Positions 1 to 12,450 of a DNA stretch of 64,000 bases are shown here, one piece after another. Position 1 is the stretch's first letter. Every line of letters starts with the position of its first letter. Under the pieces are notes generated by a model. The model was not told the origin of the DNA. It worked only from the letters and a program-made list of their open reading frames with translations, and searched no databases. The stretch is taken from NCBI GenBank assembly GCA_907165065.1, contig OU015539.1, forward strand, positions 12,422,816 through 12,486,815, given 5' to 3'. This DNA is from Caprimulgus europaeus (Eukaryota; Chordata; Aves; Caprimulgiformes; Caprimulgidae). Made by a program: the position numbers and the translations under genes.

Positions 1-3000
1 GGTACATGGTTTGCATCTACAGTGGTGTCTTATGGATTTGTTCCATAGCTGAAACAGCAAGTTTGTGTAGATGGCATGAATGGCATATAATAAGGAAAAA
101 AAGCAACACCATAAATCCTCTGAATTTTTGTTAGATGAAATTCAGAATTCAGAGGGTTCTAAGATGACAGTAAATAAAGGTTAAGGAAGAGATCATGGCC
201 AAGAATATCTGGTCAGTGCTAATAATAATTTCCTTTGTCAAAAGATTAAATAAAAGTAGCTAAATATGAAGCAAAACCTCCATTTTAGAGTACCCATTCT
301 GGCCTAAAAGGGACTGAGTGGGGCTTCACTTTAAAGATTCAACACTGCTCTGCTCAGATCCATCACAGGGGCCCTGGTAGAGAAGCAGCAGGATGCCACC
401 CCATCAGCAATTAAACAACAAACCCTCATGCTTCTTACTTCTCCTGTTAGCCTTGGGTGTTGAACATAGGAATTTTTTCCCAACAATGGCAAGTCTAGAA
501 ATGAGAACAGGTTCAATAAGCCTAATCAGACCTCATGATGACGGTATGACAACACTCTGCATGCACATAAGCAGAAATGCTTGGCTGCTTTGGCAGTGGA
601 GTGAGGCTATGTGTTCCCTCTCAACCTGCAGGCTGGAATATTGCTTTGTTTTATTTAACCACCGCTGGGTCTAAAGACAGCAATGATTTTGGCCATTTTT
701 TATTGCCCATTAAAGTGGCAGAAGTGTTTCAGAGTAGTAGCCAATGTAAAAAAGAATATGAAATAAAATAAATTCTTCAGAGTTCAGAAATGGCCCCCTT
801 TCATTCATTAAGTTTCTATAGCTGAGCATGGGATTGGTGTGTGCTTTGGCAGTGAAAAATAACATTTTGGAAAGAGCAAACTTTACCAGTAGCACATGTT
901 GGAGCAACACTATAGTCTCCAAGTTGTGTTAAGCCAACTGTAAGTTTGACAGCAGAAATATATCAGTCTCTTTGAACAAATAATCCAAGGAATATATGTA
1001 GATCCATGTGAGCTGTTCTCTTAGTTTCAATTCAGTAATTTTCATGTGAAGTAAAGGTGAGATTTTAGTAAGCAATAGCATGAGCAAATTATTGGGAAAA
1101 AGAATACACCATGCCAAGAATTGTCCCATGAGACTTTGAATCCCAGTAAGAATGACCAGCAAGTGTGTAAGGGGAGAAGATGATCTCCTAATTCTTCATT
1201 CCTCTTCCTTTTCCAGTTGAGGAGAGGATGGGTAAGTAAAAGCAAATTAGTCCTTCTTACTCCTGTGTGTCAAAACTTTAGGGGGCAAGGAACTGAATAA
1301 TTAGGAGTATGGAGAAGGGGAAGATAAATCTCTTGAGTCTGTATGTGAATAAGAGAAGATAGATACAGACTGCTATCAAATCCAAGCTAAAATCTGACAC
1401 TAGATAGCTGTATAAGTATTTTAAACCTCAGGTTTATGCTGCTTAATAAATAAACCTTTAAGTTGAAAATAGATTAATCGAAGTACAGCATGTGCTACCT
1501 GTTAGCAGGAGTAAATTTTATGTTCCCTCTTCCTCACAAAAAATATTTTTCTTCTTTCAAATAAGTAAAGTCTTTCTGTTTTCTTAACAGTAGAAGATAG
1601 GACTTCAAGGGACAGATCTCAATGATCTTGTTAGTTGAAATAATGAGATATATCTTGAGGTTGATTTTTGAAGTGCTATATAGGCATTTAGTTACAAACT
1701 CCATGTAGATTTTGTTCCTCACTTGAAAAAGACATCCTTTTCTTGCTCTCTCAGAAAATATTTATTAACTTAAGAGCTTGGTGAACTAATTTCTTGGTGA
1801 AATCCACCTTTCTCATGGACAGGGATTGCCAAATATCCATTTTCTTCAGAGCTTCTTCACTTGTGTCCCCTGCTGCCATTAATCATGCCATTCTCTTAAC
1901 ACAGCTTGGTGGCTCAAATGATTAGAAGGTACTATGGTGAATGGGGCCATGCAGTAAGAGAAATGTACCCATGAATACTGAAGAGAACTTGGTGGCTTGC
2001 ATGTGTATATGGTATAGTGCTAAGTATCCAGCAGCTAGATGCTTCATTGTGCCTTTGTACTTTATAAGCTACTACTAATTCCGTAACCACTGAGTTTTTG
2101 TGGAGTTTAAGTTCAGTTGTCTGAGCTTAGCCTGACTGACTGTCTCTCTCACACAGCTAAGGGGGAGGTTGACTGCAGGACAAAATACTAAGAGATAGTA
2201 GCCAGTAACAGGGAAATTTTTTTCCGTAAAAAATAACCAGTGGATGAATAGGTTACATAGTTTGAGTATAAAACAGGACATTTTTGAGATGGAACAATAT
2301 GTACCAGAAAAGGCATATTGAAGGCATGACTCTTAAAAGCAGTTAGCTATCATATAAACTGATAGTTCTTCATTAGTGGAAATGAAAAACACCAAGTCTT
2401 TTCTATGTGTGTCCATACCTGGCTGTAAAACAGTGAGACCCACAGAAGCTCTTCCATCTACTTCAGTGGGCTTTGAGACAGAGCAGTAATTGCTCCATTG
2501 GAATAACGTTACAAGGTACCTTCAGAGAGGCTGATTGTTTCCATTCTGCTGCAGGTAATATGGTCACAGTCTAATGGTTAAGAGGCTTTTTATGTGTACT
2601 AGTTGAAAAGAAGCAGATCCTGATTGCCTCTGCAAAAGAAAGCAGTCAGTGAGACACCTTAGGTTTTCAGTACTATTAGCTTCCAGGTTAAACAGGGCTG
2701 ATTCCTTTTTTGAAAATCCCTGTACTGTTGAAATTAGTGCAAACACTATCATTAATTTCTTGGGGGGAAAAAAAAATCAATGACATATTTCCCCCTTTAT
2801 CCGTCTAGCTCTGGGGAATGTAACACTGCTGAATATGCTGGCTTTTGTAAGAGATGTAAAACAGAGTCTGTGATCATTTGTGGTCATTAAGGATCACTTC
2901 TTTTTTTCTTTTTTCATGAATAGAGGTGTTAGTGAAGGTGTTCTGGCCTAATTCCAGCTCCGGTAATTGGATTTTTTTTTATTATTATTTTTTTACCTAC

Positions 3001-4419
3001 ACACATTCCTTCAGCAGTTTCATTTGGCTATGTATGTTGAGCTGAGTTCAGTGTTGCCCCATTGGCCCCCCTTGTGTCAGCGAGACTGATGCAAACATAC
3101 AGTAAGACAACTGTAAGTTCTCCTTTTCCTCATGTACAGCTCTTTGTCCCAGGACTATAATACTGACACAGCTTCATCAGATGAGTTTTCAGTGGTGTAT
3201 CCGTACCACCTCTCCAGGAGAGAATGGCAGGGAGGCATTTCTAGATGGTAGTATTCAGTAGGGACCCAAAAAGTGAATGGATCAGTTTTTCAAGAGCTCT
3301 TGGACATTACTTGGAGGCTGAGTAATTCTTCTAACGTGATATTAAGCCCTGGGGTGGCACATGGGAATGGTGGCAAGGCAGCTTGTGGCGGGAGGTGTAA
3401 CTCACTATGTGCTTCACACACAGCAGTTGGATGCGTAGTGATGGATGGTATCGGCAAGATATAAAGATAATTCTGTCTCTGTGTAACCTGGTAAAATGCT
3501 TCCAAAATTTGTCAGAGATGGGATGAGTACACTGAAGCCAGAAGTAGAGTATTAGATAGGATAAGAGAAGAAACACATGAGGCTAGGGCGAGAAACTGAG
3601 TCAAAATAATACATCCTTTGCTCTGACAGGTATGAGGACATAATGGAAAACAAGGTTGCTGCCCTTCTGCTGCTGTGCCTATCTGAAGTCACAAAGGAAG
3701 ATGAAAGGTCAGATACAGAGGAAACCTCTCAGTTTTCATCTAGACTTTCAATAGTTTCCGATGTGCTATATGCCACTAGTTTTAGGCCTTCTACTCTATG
3801 TTATGTAGAGGTTCTTCAGCCAGGCATCAGACACCATAGGATGCTTAAACAGCCTGAAGGTGGTGAAGGGTTGGTGAACTCCTAGAAATCTGGTTTTTGT
3901 GGTCTCTCTGCAGAGATAGCGGATCTGATATGGGGCCAAGATCGGAAATTTCCTCTCAGACATTCCTTGTCCTGTGTAACTCCATGCATGCCACAGTTTT
4001 AAATCCACAGGTAAACCCTTACCTCTACACCAGAAAAAGGAAAAAAGTCCTTTTACTTATGGAAGAGTGATGAGAGATCACTATGTCTTTAACTAGACTG
4101 GAAATTCCCCCAGTCCTCCCTGGAGGTAATTTTTAAATAAGGGTGACAAGAGGCTCTCAAATTAGAGCATGGTCCAAAACTCAGGTTTAAAAGCCTGCAG
4201 TGAAAACTTTATGTCAGTGGACTATCACACCTCAGGTGACCGACAGCACCTCTGTCCCTGGGCTGTGACCATCAGCAGAACTGGAGATTACAGACATGCT
4301 GTATAGAGGGGACAGGTATCCAGGACAGACAGAAGCACTGTACTCAAGAAAACATGCATGTATTGTGCTAGTGCATATTACTGTTTTCAGAAATATAAGT
4401 GTGTTTGCTCCTAGAAAAC
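1..4419. other. non-coding DNA, no feature recognised
   Basis: AT-rich, CpG-poor sequence with stop codons throughout all frames. The open frames here are under 95 codons and none reads as a known protein. Short T-rich tracts occur near 2895-2920 and 2970-2995. I see no RNA gene, mobile element or long tandem repeat. If the CpG island at 6.5-7.0 kb reads rightward, this would be the upstream flank of that gene. Confidence 0.6.
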
Positions 4420-4650
4420 TTCACCATAGGCTATCAAGAGTTAAAAAAGCATTTCAAAATCAGCTTCTATTGGACTATTTTGTTTGGCCAATATCTGACA
4501 TGGGTTGTACTGAGCACGTTTTGCCACCTGGCCAATTTTTTTTCCTGCCAAGCTATTCACTCAGGCTTGTGGTGTGAAAAATAGATGTTTAATAGTCAAT
4601 GAAGTACTATAGCGGGTAATAGTTTATAAATTTCCATGACTTATTATGCT
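4420..4650 (+). repeat. diverged direct repeat, copy A
   Basis: This is the first of two direct copies of a roughly 220-bp sequence; the second is at 5872-6090, about 1.45 kb downstream in the same orientation. Shared blocks include TTTTGTTTGGCCA, TTTTGCCACCTGGC, GGTGTGAAAAA, TTTAATAGTCAA and GGGTAATAGTTTAT, in the same order with near-constant spacing. By eye the core is roughly three-quarters identical, with small indels. Outer limits are soft because similarity fades at both ends. I do not recognise a named repeat family. It could be two copies of an old interspersed element or an old local duplication. Confidence 0.75.
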
Positions 4651-5871
4651 CAGCCTAAGTGACTGTTTATTAAGTGTATTTAAAGCCCCCCATCTCATTA
4701 ACTTACAGTACTGGTGATTCCCTCCTCCCACCACTGCTGTTTCTAATGGAAAATATTCACCCACATCTTTTGCCTACGGCATATGAAACAACCCAGTGGA
4801 AAAGAGACTGCCTGAATAAGAACAGGACATCATCCTGGGCTAGGTACAATGTGTTTATCATTTTCAGAAGTAAAGTGAATCTGAAATACGAGATAAGTAT
4901 GTTGTGGACCAAAAAAACTATAAATACCCTTTGTATAAAATACAGCTGCCAATATCCTAGCCTTTTCTGCATTGGGTTTACAGGGAATGACATGGGCAGT
5001 TTTATCAGTAAAGCATGTCTCATGTGAAAAAATATTAAACTGGCAACTTAATTATGAAATACTGCCTTTATTTTCTTAATGAAATTCCATAGTACTTCAG
5101 GGAAATATTACATACTAAGGTTAAATAAATTCTCTGTTAACAAAAACCAGGCCCAGTCTCAACTTTAGGGATCTACAGTTAGCTGTGCAAGGGGAAGGTG
5201 AGTTTCTATAGCTGGGATAGGTTGCTAATTATAAAAGAACATAATTTGTTTCACCGTATTAGCCTCTAGAATGAGAAAGGTAATTGGTTGCTCTTGATAA
5301 GTCCTGTGAAATCTGTCAAAAGAATCCCACTGACATCAATGAGATAAACATCCTTTTGTCATATATAATATTTTAGTAATGCTGTGTAAGTAAAACTCCA
5401 GATTAATCATTGAGGTAATCCCATTGAAGCTATTAGGAACATAGTACAGTTAAGTTTAGTCCTCTAACACTTGGCTTAATTCTTTACACTCTTTACATCT
5501 GTTTCCTGAAGGTCTCTTGGAAGCTGAAGACAAACATAAGATAATAACAATATGAAAACTTTGTAAGTATAAGAAAAAATGAGAAATATTATGATAATGT
5601 GAAGAGATGGCTCTAATAAGGTAAACAAAGTTGTGCATAAAATCCCCTCTGGTAAAGAGCATTTGAGAATACAGTTTCTCCACACTGGGATGTTAAGATG
5701 ACACAGATGTTAAAGAGCAGCACCTTCTGTATAATCTCAGGTGCCACGTACGGAAATAACCACAAACATCACCTTAACCTGCAAGGGCAGAGCCACCTGT
5801 GCTGCAGAGAGCGAGCAGTTCTCTTTTGACCTGCTCCCAGGTACTTCTGCACAGCAGATATAAAAACATGT
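4651..5871. other. non-coding spacer between the direct repeats
   Basis: AT-rich sequence between the two repeat copies. The longest open frame, about 117 codons at 4674-5027 on the plus strand, has no recognisable domain and overlaps an 88-codon frame on the other strand, as expected by chance. No RNA gene or element is recognised. Confidence 0.5.
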
Positions 5872-6090
5872 ACCCCAGTGCTGAAGGAGTTAATGTGACA
5901 TTGCAAAATGAGCTTTGCTATTTGCTGTTTTGTTTGGCCAGTAGCTGACACAAGCAGATTTTGCCACCTGGCTAATTTTGTGCTGCCAAGTTATTCATTC
6001 AGGCCAGTGGTGTGAAAAAGGAGACATTTAATAGTCAACAGAGCACTATATAGGGTAATAGTTTATGATTTTCCATGACTACTTAGATGC
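5872..6090 (+). repeat. diverged direct repeat, copy B
   Basis: Second copy of the sequence at 4420-4650, same orientation. The match begins around the shared GAGTTAA and GCAAAAT stretch (5888-5910), runs through TTTTGTTTGGCCA (5928-5940) and TTTTGCCACCTGGC, and ends near TTCCATGACT (6070-6080). The two copies differ by scattered substitutions and short gaps, so the duplication or insertions are old. Copy B ends about 400 bp before the CpG island. Confidence 0.75.
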
Positions 6091-6447
6091 AGTTCAAATT
6101 GTTCTTGATTGAGCAAATTATTCTTTTTTTAAAATCATCCCATTCATTTATTTACTCATGATTCTATCCCTTCTCTCCCGTACACCATTTTTTTTTGGAA
6201 TGGGAGCGATCAGCCATTTCCATGTTTGAGGGGATTTAGCCAAACAAAAACTAAGAGCATATTATAGCTCAGTTTACAACTTTGACAGACCTTTCTCAAG
6301 GCATTAGAGGTTGAGCAAAATTCCTTTCTGAGCTTTCCAGGGAGCCCTGCAGAAAGGGGAGGTGGGCTGTATAAAGCACTGACATCTTGGTTTAGCAGAT
6401 GGAAATTTAAACCCACTCTCCCTCCAGGTATTTTCATTTTTTCACCA
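6091..6447. other. upstream flank of the CpG island
   Basis: A mixed-composition stretch leading to the CpG island. A TATAAA lies at 6370-6375, but it is about 130 bp before the CpG-rich block and has no other core-promoter context, so I do not call it a TATA box. No coding frame is recognised. Confidence 0.45.
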
Positions 6448-6485
6448 GGTTGTTGGTTGGTTGGTTAGTTGGTCGGTGGCTGGTT
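6448..6485 (+). repeat. degenerate (TTGG)n microsatellite
   Basis: A short tract of TTGG units with substitutions (GGTTGTTGGTTGGTTGG and then GGTCGGTGGCTGG). It abuts the left edge of the CpG island. Confidence 0.8.
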
Positions 6486-6499
6486 TTCAAGCTGAACCA

Positions 6500-6960
6500 C
6501 AGCCTGACAGGGCCTTCCCGACAGGACGTGTCAGGTTACGTGTTCGGGACCTTCCCTCCAGGGCTGAGGGGGAGGTAGGGCTTCGCCTCAGCTGCCCTTG
6601 CTCTCGGGGGCTGAGCTGGGTACCCCGGGACTGCCCCACAACCCCGTCAGGGAGGGCGGGTGGGGGCCCCGGGCGCTAAGCAGGGCTGTCCCGGAGCAGC
6701 CGGGAGCCCCCGGGCGGGGCGGGCCGTGCCGATGAGGCAGTGGGAGGTGAGGCCGGACAGGCGCCTCAGTGAGGGCGGGCCCGGGCCCGAAGGCCGCTCC
6801 CCAGCCGGGCCGGCCTTTTTCCCGCTCTTTTCCCAGCAGCGTCAGCGGCCGCGCGGCTGAGGGCGGGCGGGCAGCCACAGCTCGGGGGTGAGGTGGTGAG
6901 GGGGTGAGGGGAGCGGGGCTGCAGGGCCCTCAGCCCCTTCCCTGCCGTGCCCGGAGAGGC
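6500..6960 (+). promoter_or_regulatory. CpG island, probable promoter (rightward preferred)
   Basis: The only strongly GC-rich, CpG-dense block in the window. It holds GGGCGGG-type Sp1/KLF boxes near 6655-6661, 6711-6723, 6773-6779 and 6861-6870, and a NotI site (6845-6852). Such islands usually mark vertebrate RNA polymerase II start sites, often TATA-less and broad. The plus strand is G-rich rather than C-rich from about 6855 to 6920, the usual skew just downstream of a start on the transcribed strand. Donor-like GTGAGG sites occur at 6747 and 6888. Together these favour rightward transcription with a short first exon, but a leftward or bidirectional promoter is not excluded. Short open frames inside the island look like GC-rich chance frames. 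The gene is not identified. Confidence 0.75.
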
Positions 6961-7560
6961 CAGTGTCCCGTGCTGCAGTCAGTTGCTGCCTCACTCCTTC
7001 TCCCGGTTTTTATTTTTGTTTTAGTTATCTAGTTGAAAGTCCCTTAACCCTTTGCTGACAGGGAGTTCTTGGCAAGGCCACACAAGATTAATGCTGAAAC
7101 TGCAAACTCTTCCTCAGGATTGCCTACCTACTAATACGTGAATTTTCTATCTTGCAAGGTACTGGTACGGATGCTTACACGCATGCCAGAGACAGCATTC
7201 TTTGGCAGCTTTCTCTTCTACTTTGCTTTTACATGTACATCCCAGTGTGGTGGAAGTGCAGAGGAAGAGCAGTCTGTTGCCTTTCGTAGCAAACACTAGC
7301 ACTGTATGTAAATTTGATTTCCAGAGTTTTCTTACCTTTGTTAGACTGAAGAGAGGAGGGCAGATCAAGCCATCTTGTTCTACAGATGCTAGTTTATTAA
7401 GCTGTAATGCCAGAAGTTGTTGAAGCAAAATTATGCTTGCTTTTGTGAGTTTATCTGATGTCATATAGTTTAGAAAAACACTGATGTTAATATTCATTGT
7501 ATGGCTTAATTGGTTTGATACAGCATAGCAACATGAGTATAGTGAGATGCTTGTTATGTA
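6961..7560. other. downstream flank of the CpG island, putative start of intron 1
   Basis: GC content falls quickly after about 7000. A pyrimidine-rich stretch ending in AG lies at about 7004-7024, and another acceptor-like CAG occurs near 7060, but no following open frame is recognisable as an exon. A 116-codon minus-strand frame (7147-7497) overlaps a 73-codon plus-strand frame and matches nothing I know. Confidence 0.4.
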
Positions 7561-8180
7561 GGTCTTCGTGTTGTTTCAAAGTCTTTATTATTATGACAGC
7601 AAAGTCTTGTTCATTAAAGTTTCACAATCCATTTTCATTAGGATGAAACTGATTCTGTAAATGAACAGTTGCTCTGAAAAATCAAACCCTTGCAGCTATC
7701 ACAGGGGAGGTACAAAGTCTGTATTAATTATCAGGAATATGGTGTCGATCGAAGATGTTAATTGCCCTGATGGTTAGTTATTTGGGGAATTGCCATGCAT
7801 TTCATGCAGGGATAATAAAAATGAATTTTTAAACAAAGAGATCTTAAAATAATATATAATCTGTAGAGAATACCAACATCAAAGGCTTATCTCAAAGCTT
7901 TGAATTTTATCTTTGTGGTCCAAAATGTTAAAGATGAACTGAGCAATATTTCAGCTGGTTCAAGTTTGTGAGAGGAAAACAAAACAAGAGTTAATTAACT
8001 GTTATTACAAACCTTTTCAACTTTAATTTGACTTTCAAATATTAGCATTTATCTATGAACTATGCTTCTGGGTTTGACAAATTAGCTTTCACAGAACAAG
8101 TTTAATTAGGCTTCATTGTGCTTTTATGTCACTTTGCACAGTTCCAGACAATGAATGGATTAACTTACTAGAAGTCATAT
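7561..8180. promoter_or_regulatory. candidate conserved non-coding element with TCF/LEF-type site cluster
   Basis: AT-rich but not low-complexity sequence about 0.7 kb right of the CpG island, with several TAAT/ATTA homeodomain cores. Four CAAAG/CTTTG cores sit within 40 bp: ACATCAAAGG at 7876-7885, the palindrome TCAAAGCTTTGA at 7892-7903, and ATCTTTG at 7909-7915. The first fits the TCF/LEF consensus. The texture resembles vertebrate enhancers, but conservation was not tested. SOX-type HMG proteins could use the same cores. Confidence 0.3.
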
Positions 8181-9140
8181 GTTTAAAAGAATTTGTTGAA
8201 TGCTAAAAAGGTTGCAAAGTTGCAAAGCTTTACCAGTCTAATGCAGAAAAGATGCATCCTGTTTAGCATGATAACTCGCATTCTTTGCAGAGAACAGCTG
8301 GTGCTGACATACACAACCCTGCCTGGCTGCCACAGGCTCTGTCAGCCCCATACCACTCTGAGAAAGTGTGGGGTGTGTGTTTACTACCAAAGCCAAATAC
8401 CTGTGAAAGATGGGAAGGAGAGAGAGCTACAGGTGCACACCGCATGACTAGACATGCTGGTTCTCTAGCTGGAATAAAATTATCTCAGTATGAACTTGTG
8501 TTTCTATTTTATTTTTAGATTATTTTTTTTTACCAGTGGCATTAGGGATGCTCCATATTTATGCCTGAGAGATCAAAAAAAGGAAGAAAAGTAACTATGA
8601 GACTCTGAAGCAATGTAGCAAGCTGATTTGACTCAACATAGTCCCAGGTGAGTGGCGAGTGCTGTAGAAAAGTAGAAATAGATCCTGAAGTTTGAGAAAC
8701 GTGTTGTTCTTCTCCCTCACAATGGACTGTGTCACTTTAGGACTCGCTAAATACAGACCTATCTGTGTATGTGTATAGGAGAGCTTCCCATTCCCCTTAT
8801 CAGGTTTTATGAGTGCTCAGGAAGGATGAGCCCATATTAAACACTCAAAACTGTGTAAAATCCTAGAGGTTATGTGTATAAGAGCTACCTGAAAAATTGG
8901 AAAACTGTTTATGGAATACTTTCAAATATTTGAGTTAATTTCTGTTTTATAAAGTTGAAAAATGAGCAGTGTTTACAAAACACATTCACTGTTTTAGAAA
9001 TCAAACTTTTTCTTTGCCTCTTATTTTTCCCTGTCAGTACTGAATCGGTTTAAATCCATAATGTCTGCACATGCTTACTTCCAACTTTCCTTCTGTTTTC
9101 ACTCTCTTCTCTGCTTTATCTACATTGGAAAATGATATTT
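8181..9140. other. non-coding DNA, nothing recognised
   Basis: No exon, RNA gene or mobile element recognised. Overlapping short frames on both strands at 8193-8518 are typical of chance. A small tandem duplication of TTGCAAAG occurs near 8211-8226. Confidence 0.5.
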
Positions 9141-9158
9141 AAAAAAAAAAAAAAAAAA
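9141..9158 (+). repeat. poly(A) tract, A18
   Basis: Uninterrupted run of 18 A, the longest homopolymer in the window. There is no AATAAA or ATTAAA in the 40 bases before it, so it does not look like the tail of a retrocopy. Confidence 0.95.
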
Positions 9159-12100
9159 GCCTGTTATTTCCTAAGCCCAAGAAAAAAAATAATTCAATTC
9201 CAGAGTACAAATTTACATGAAACCAAGCACCTGATTTTGCAGGAGCATTTCCCAACAGCTTTGACATGTAAGATTCTCATACATAACTTCTTGGTCTGAG
9301 AACACCTTTTAGTACTCTCCTCGTTACTTATCCTGATTGATTCCAATGAGAGATTTCTGAGTAAGAGTAGTGTGAAATATTAAGTAAGGACTTCAGGATT
9401 TGGTGTGCTTGCATTAAAGTCCCCAGTGTTGGAGAGGTTTATACATTTGCTTTAAATGTGTGCACAGTAAGTAGTCCTTTGAAGTCCGTGGGACAAATCT
9501 TCAGTTAATATGGATTGCTAATCCTCCACTGATATCAGTGAAGTGATAACATTTATGGTTGCTGGAGACCTATCCCATAGGGACTAAATGCTATTGTAAA
9601 GTTGCATGCTTAGAAGCTTTTTCCGCACTTACACCAAGTCTATTTCCTCTCTGTTCCCAGCACTCTCAAGCAGCCTTTTATAGTATTTCATTTCACTGCA
9701 GTGATGACAGGAGTTTCATTTCAGTGATGGAGTAGAATCCTATACTTCTGTGGAGTATAAAATGTTTTAAACAAAAGGCAAGTGATAAATCAGACTCATA
9801 CTATGCTTTACTTCTGTACTTTCAATGTATATAGTATGCTGTTTGTACTGGTATGGAATTCTTTCAGGTATGGTTTTGCTCTGCGAAGAGATTGTACTCT
9901 TGTGCCATTTTTCACTCTCCTGAATCGTACATGGATTCTGTGAAAATGTCATCTTTTCGTCATTGAGTTTTGTTTTGTTTTTTTTCCTGTTGAAAAATGA
10001 AATCAAATAGGGTTTTTCATCCATGTCACATCTGACAAAGGGCTTACAGGACAATTTGTATTCTCGATATTTGTCTGTGCAGGCCCTTCTCTCCTTTCAA
10101 ATGTTAAGCTGATTTTGGAGTACGCTGATCAGAAACCGTTCTCTGAGACTTCTCTGTGTTTTCTCTTGTAACTCCTTGTATGCTCATGCAGTGCCAAGTG
10201 GAGTTTGGCTGTGTGTTAGGCCATGATGTATAATAGTCAGTGTTTTTCATGGCTTATCTTTTAACTTTCTCTACTGTTTGTCCTCTGGATTCAGTGCCTA
10301 TGGCAGCATCAGAATGAATGTTTAGATTTATTTTCGTAGACTTGTAATTAGACCCAGAAATATTTTGGAAGGGAAACTAAAAAAACCATGAAGCTATTTT
10401 TCCAAATGAGCTCTTTCAGAAGATAAGATGAAGCATAAAGGTTGGTGCCAGGGAGAACTGTCAAGGTTTTTAAAAACCAGGCATCTGCATTAATAAAGAT
10501 AGAAAAATCTGAACTTAGATTCTTTTGCACTGGAAATCCTGACAGATGAACTTTGGGGCAACAAACTTCAGCTGTGTGTGAGACAATTGGGAAAAGGCAG
10601 GATCATCAGACTTAGCCAAATCATTTTGACATGGCAGTCCTTCTGTAAACAGAACACAAATGTAAGGCTGAAGCTAAATCTTTTACTGCTGAATCAGGGA
10701 ATATAAGTATTTTCACACTTCTTTTCTGGAAAACAGCAAAAACGATCTTGGGTAATTAGAAACAGTAGCCATACTTGTAGACTCAGCAATATATAAACTC
10801 TTTAGCTACTTTTTAATCCAAAGCGTAGTTCCCAGACCCCAGAAGACATGGCCCAAGGCCAAAATCCCTAACCTGCCCTTACTCAGGAGAGGAATTACGG
10901 TCTCTTGCTGAAGGAAGAATGTATGCCTCTGGCTTCTGAGGTAGCAGCAACTGTGAGTGCACTTAATCCTTGGAGGGGGACGTTCTCTTGTGTTGTTTTC
11001 CTGTCAGCTCCAAATACTAAGTCAAGTTGTGGCCAGTTACCTTCAGAAACTTATCTGTTGGCTGAAAATGGGGATGTTAAAAGGAGGTAAAATACAGTTC
11101 TTCACATTTTAGGGGGAGGAGGATGAATTATTCCCATCTTGTGTGAAAATCTAAAGAATGAAAAGATGTATTCTTCGGAGGTATTAATCCTTAAGAAATG
11201 CATCACTGCAAGAACTTTGTGATATATTTACTGTGTGGAGACTATCTGTCAGTAGCAAACTACGCACTTTGCTCACCAGTAACCTATTGTTACTGCAGAT
11301 TTTGCAGGTAGGTTGTCACCCATTTGCTGAGTTGTTTTGTGCAATCTCTAAATCATTGCAGGCCATCTATTTGAAAAGCGTTAGTGAAGGAAGCATAATG
11401 TGCTTTCATGGTAATGTAAAATGCATTAGAAATGAATTGCATGATGCTTACCTCTCAAATTACAGAAAAGACAATGACATCCATATGTGCAAATGCAAAT
11501 TATATATAAAAATATCACAGTATCACAGATGAATCCCTGAGCTGTAACACTTGTTGTTCATTTCTATAAATATTAACATATCAGGATTTATTTTGACATA
11601 CCACTAAGATAAGTGCTAGAACTGACAATAATAATGTATAATTTATGTCCTTCATATTACCTTAACATCACTGTGCTTACATTATTGTATAAATTAATTT
11701 AATGTTTCTGACATGCAGCAGATTATTCAAGCATTTGTTCTTTTGTCTTCCACTGGTTTCTGTTGCTGTTTTCCAAATTACAGAATATTATTGTACTCTA
11801 ATGTTTATTTTATGGTACATGCAATTCATAAAGTCACTTTAAAGTTCTGAAAGCTTTTATTTAGCACTCGGATAAACATGTGTTGTTATATGATATGGAA
11901 GGAGCATTAAAGCTTTTGTGTGTTAAATAACTGTATGCTTGTGATGCAAATTGACAATAGGTGAGAAATGCAAAGCTCAGGATAAGTTGAATCTGCAGCC
12001 TGTACTGTTAGGGTACTTAGGAAATGTATGGTTGGTACTGGGGGGAGTGTGTGTGAGAGAATCTCTCGCAAATGCATATAGAAAGTCCTGGCTTTAGCAA

Positions 12101-12450
12101 AAATCTGTTGGAATTTGTCAGTTTGAACCACAGTCCTGTTATTACCTGGCCCATATGATAATTTTTTCATAATCAAATGTGCATTTTCATCTGCCAACAA
12201 ATACAAAGTAATGTGCTTATTGCATTCCACTGATTACACTGGAGTTTTGTTTTGCACTTGAGTTAAGAATTTAACTTTTTATTTCATACAGAAAATCTCT
12301 CCACAAAAGGCAGAATGCCCTCTCTGGACATACAGTTTTTTGGGTTTTTTTAAGTTAGGAATAAATTTCCAAGAATTTACAATTAAACCCTTTCTTTTTT
12401 CTTTTTTTTTTTTTTTCATGTCATAGAGATGAAAAGCTAGTTTCCTTTGG
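9159..12450. other. non-coding DNA, nothing recognised
   Basis: Long AT-rich stretch without a recognisable exon. Frames of up to about 107 codons occur on both strands and resemble no known protein. A T15 tract lies at 12402-12416. A short ATCACAG duplication near 11513-11528 recalls the microsatellite tail of some CR1 elements, but no CR1 body follows it. Confidence 0.5.

Noticed and set aside
6370-6375. TATAAA upstream of the CpG island
   Set aside because: It lies about 130 bp before the CpG-rich block with no downstream initiator evidence; such hexamers are common in AT-rich DNA.
6461-6878. Open frames on both strands inside the CpG island
   Set aside because: GC-rich DNA has few stop codons; the peptides are Pro, Gly, Arg and Ala-rich with no domain. 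An N-terminal coding exon is not excluded but has no support.
9141-9158. A18 tract as a retrocopy tail
   Set aside because: No polyadenylation hexamer within the preceding 40 bases and no exon-like body; a simple homopolymer is enough.
11513-11528. ATCACAGTATCACAG, like the tail microsatellite of some avian CR1 copies
   Set aside because: The expected CR1 3' sequence (AAGGTTGGAAGAGACC-like) does not follow, so I cannot call an element.
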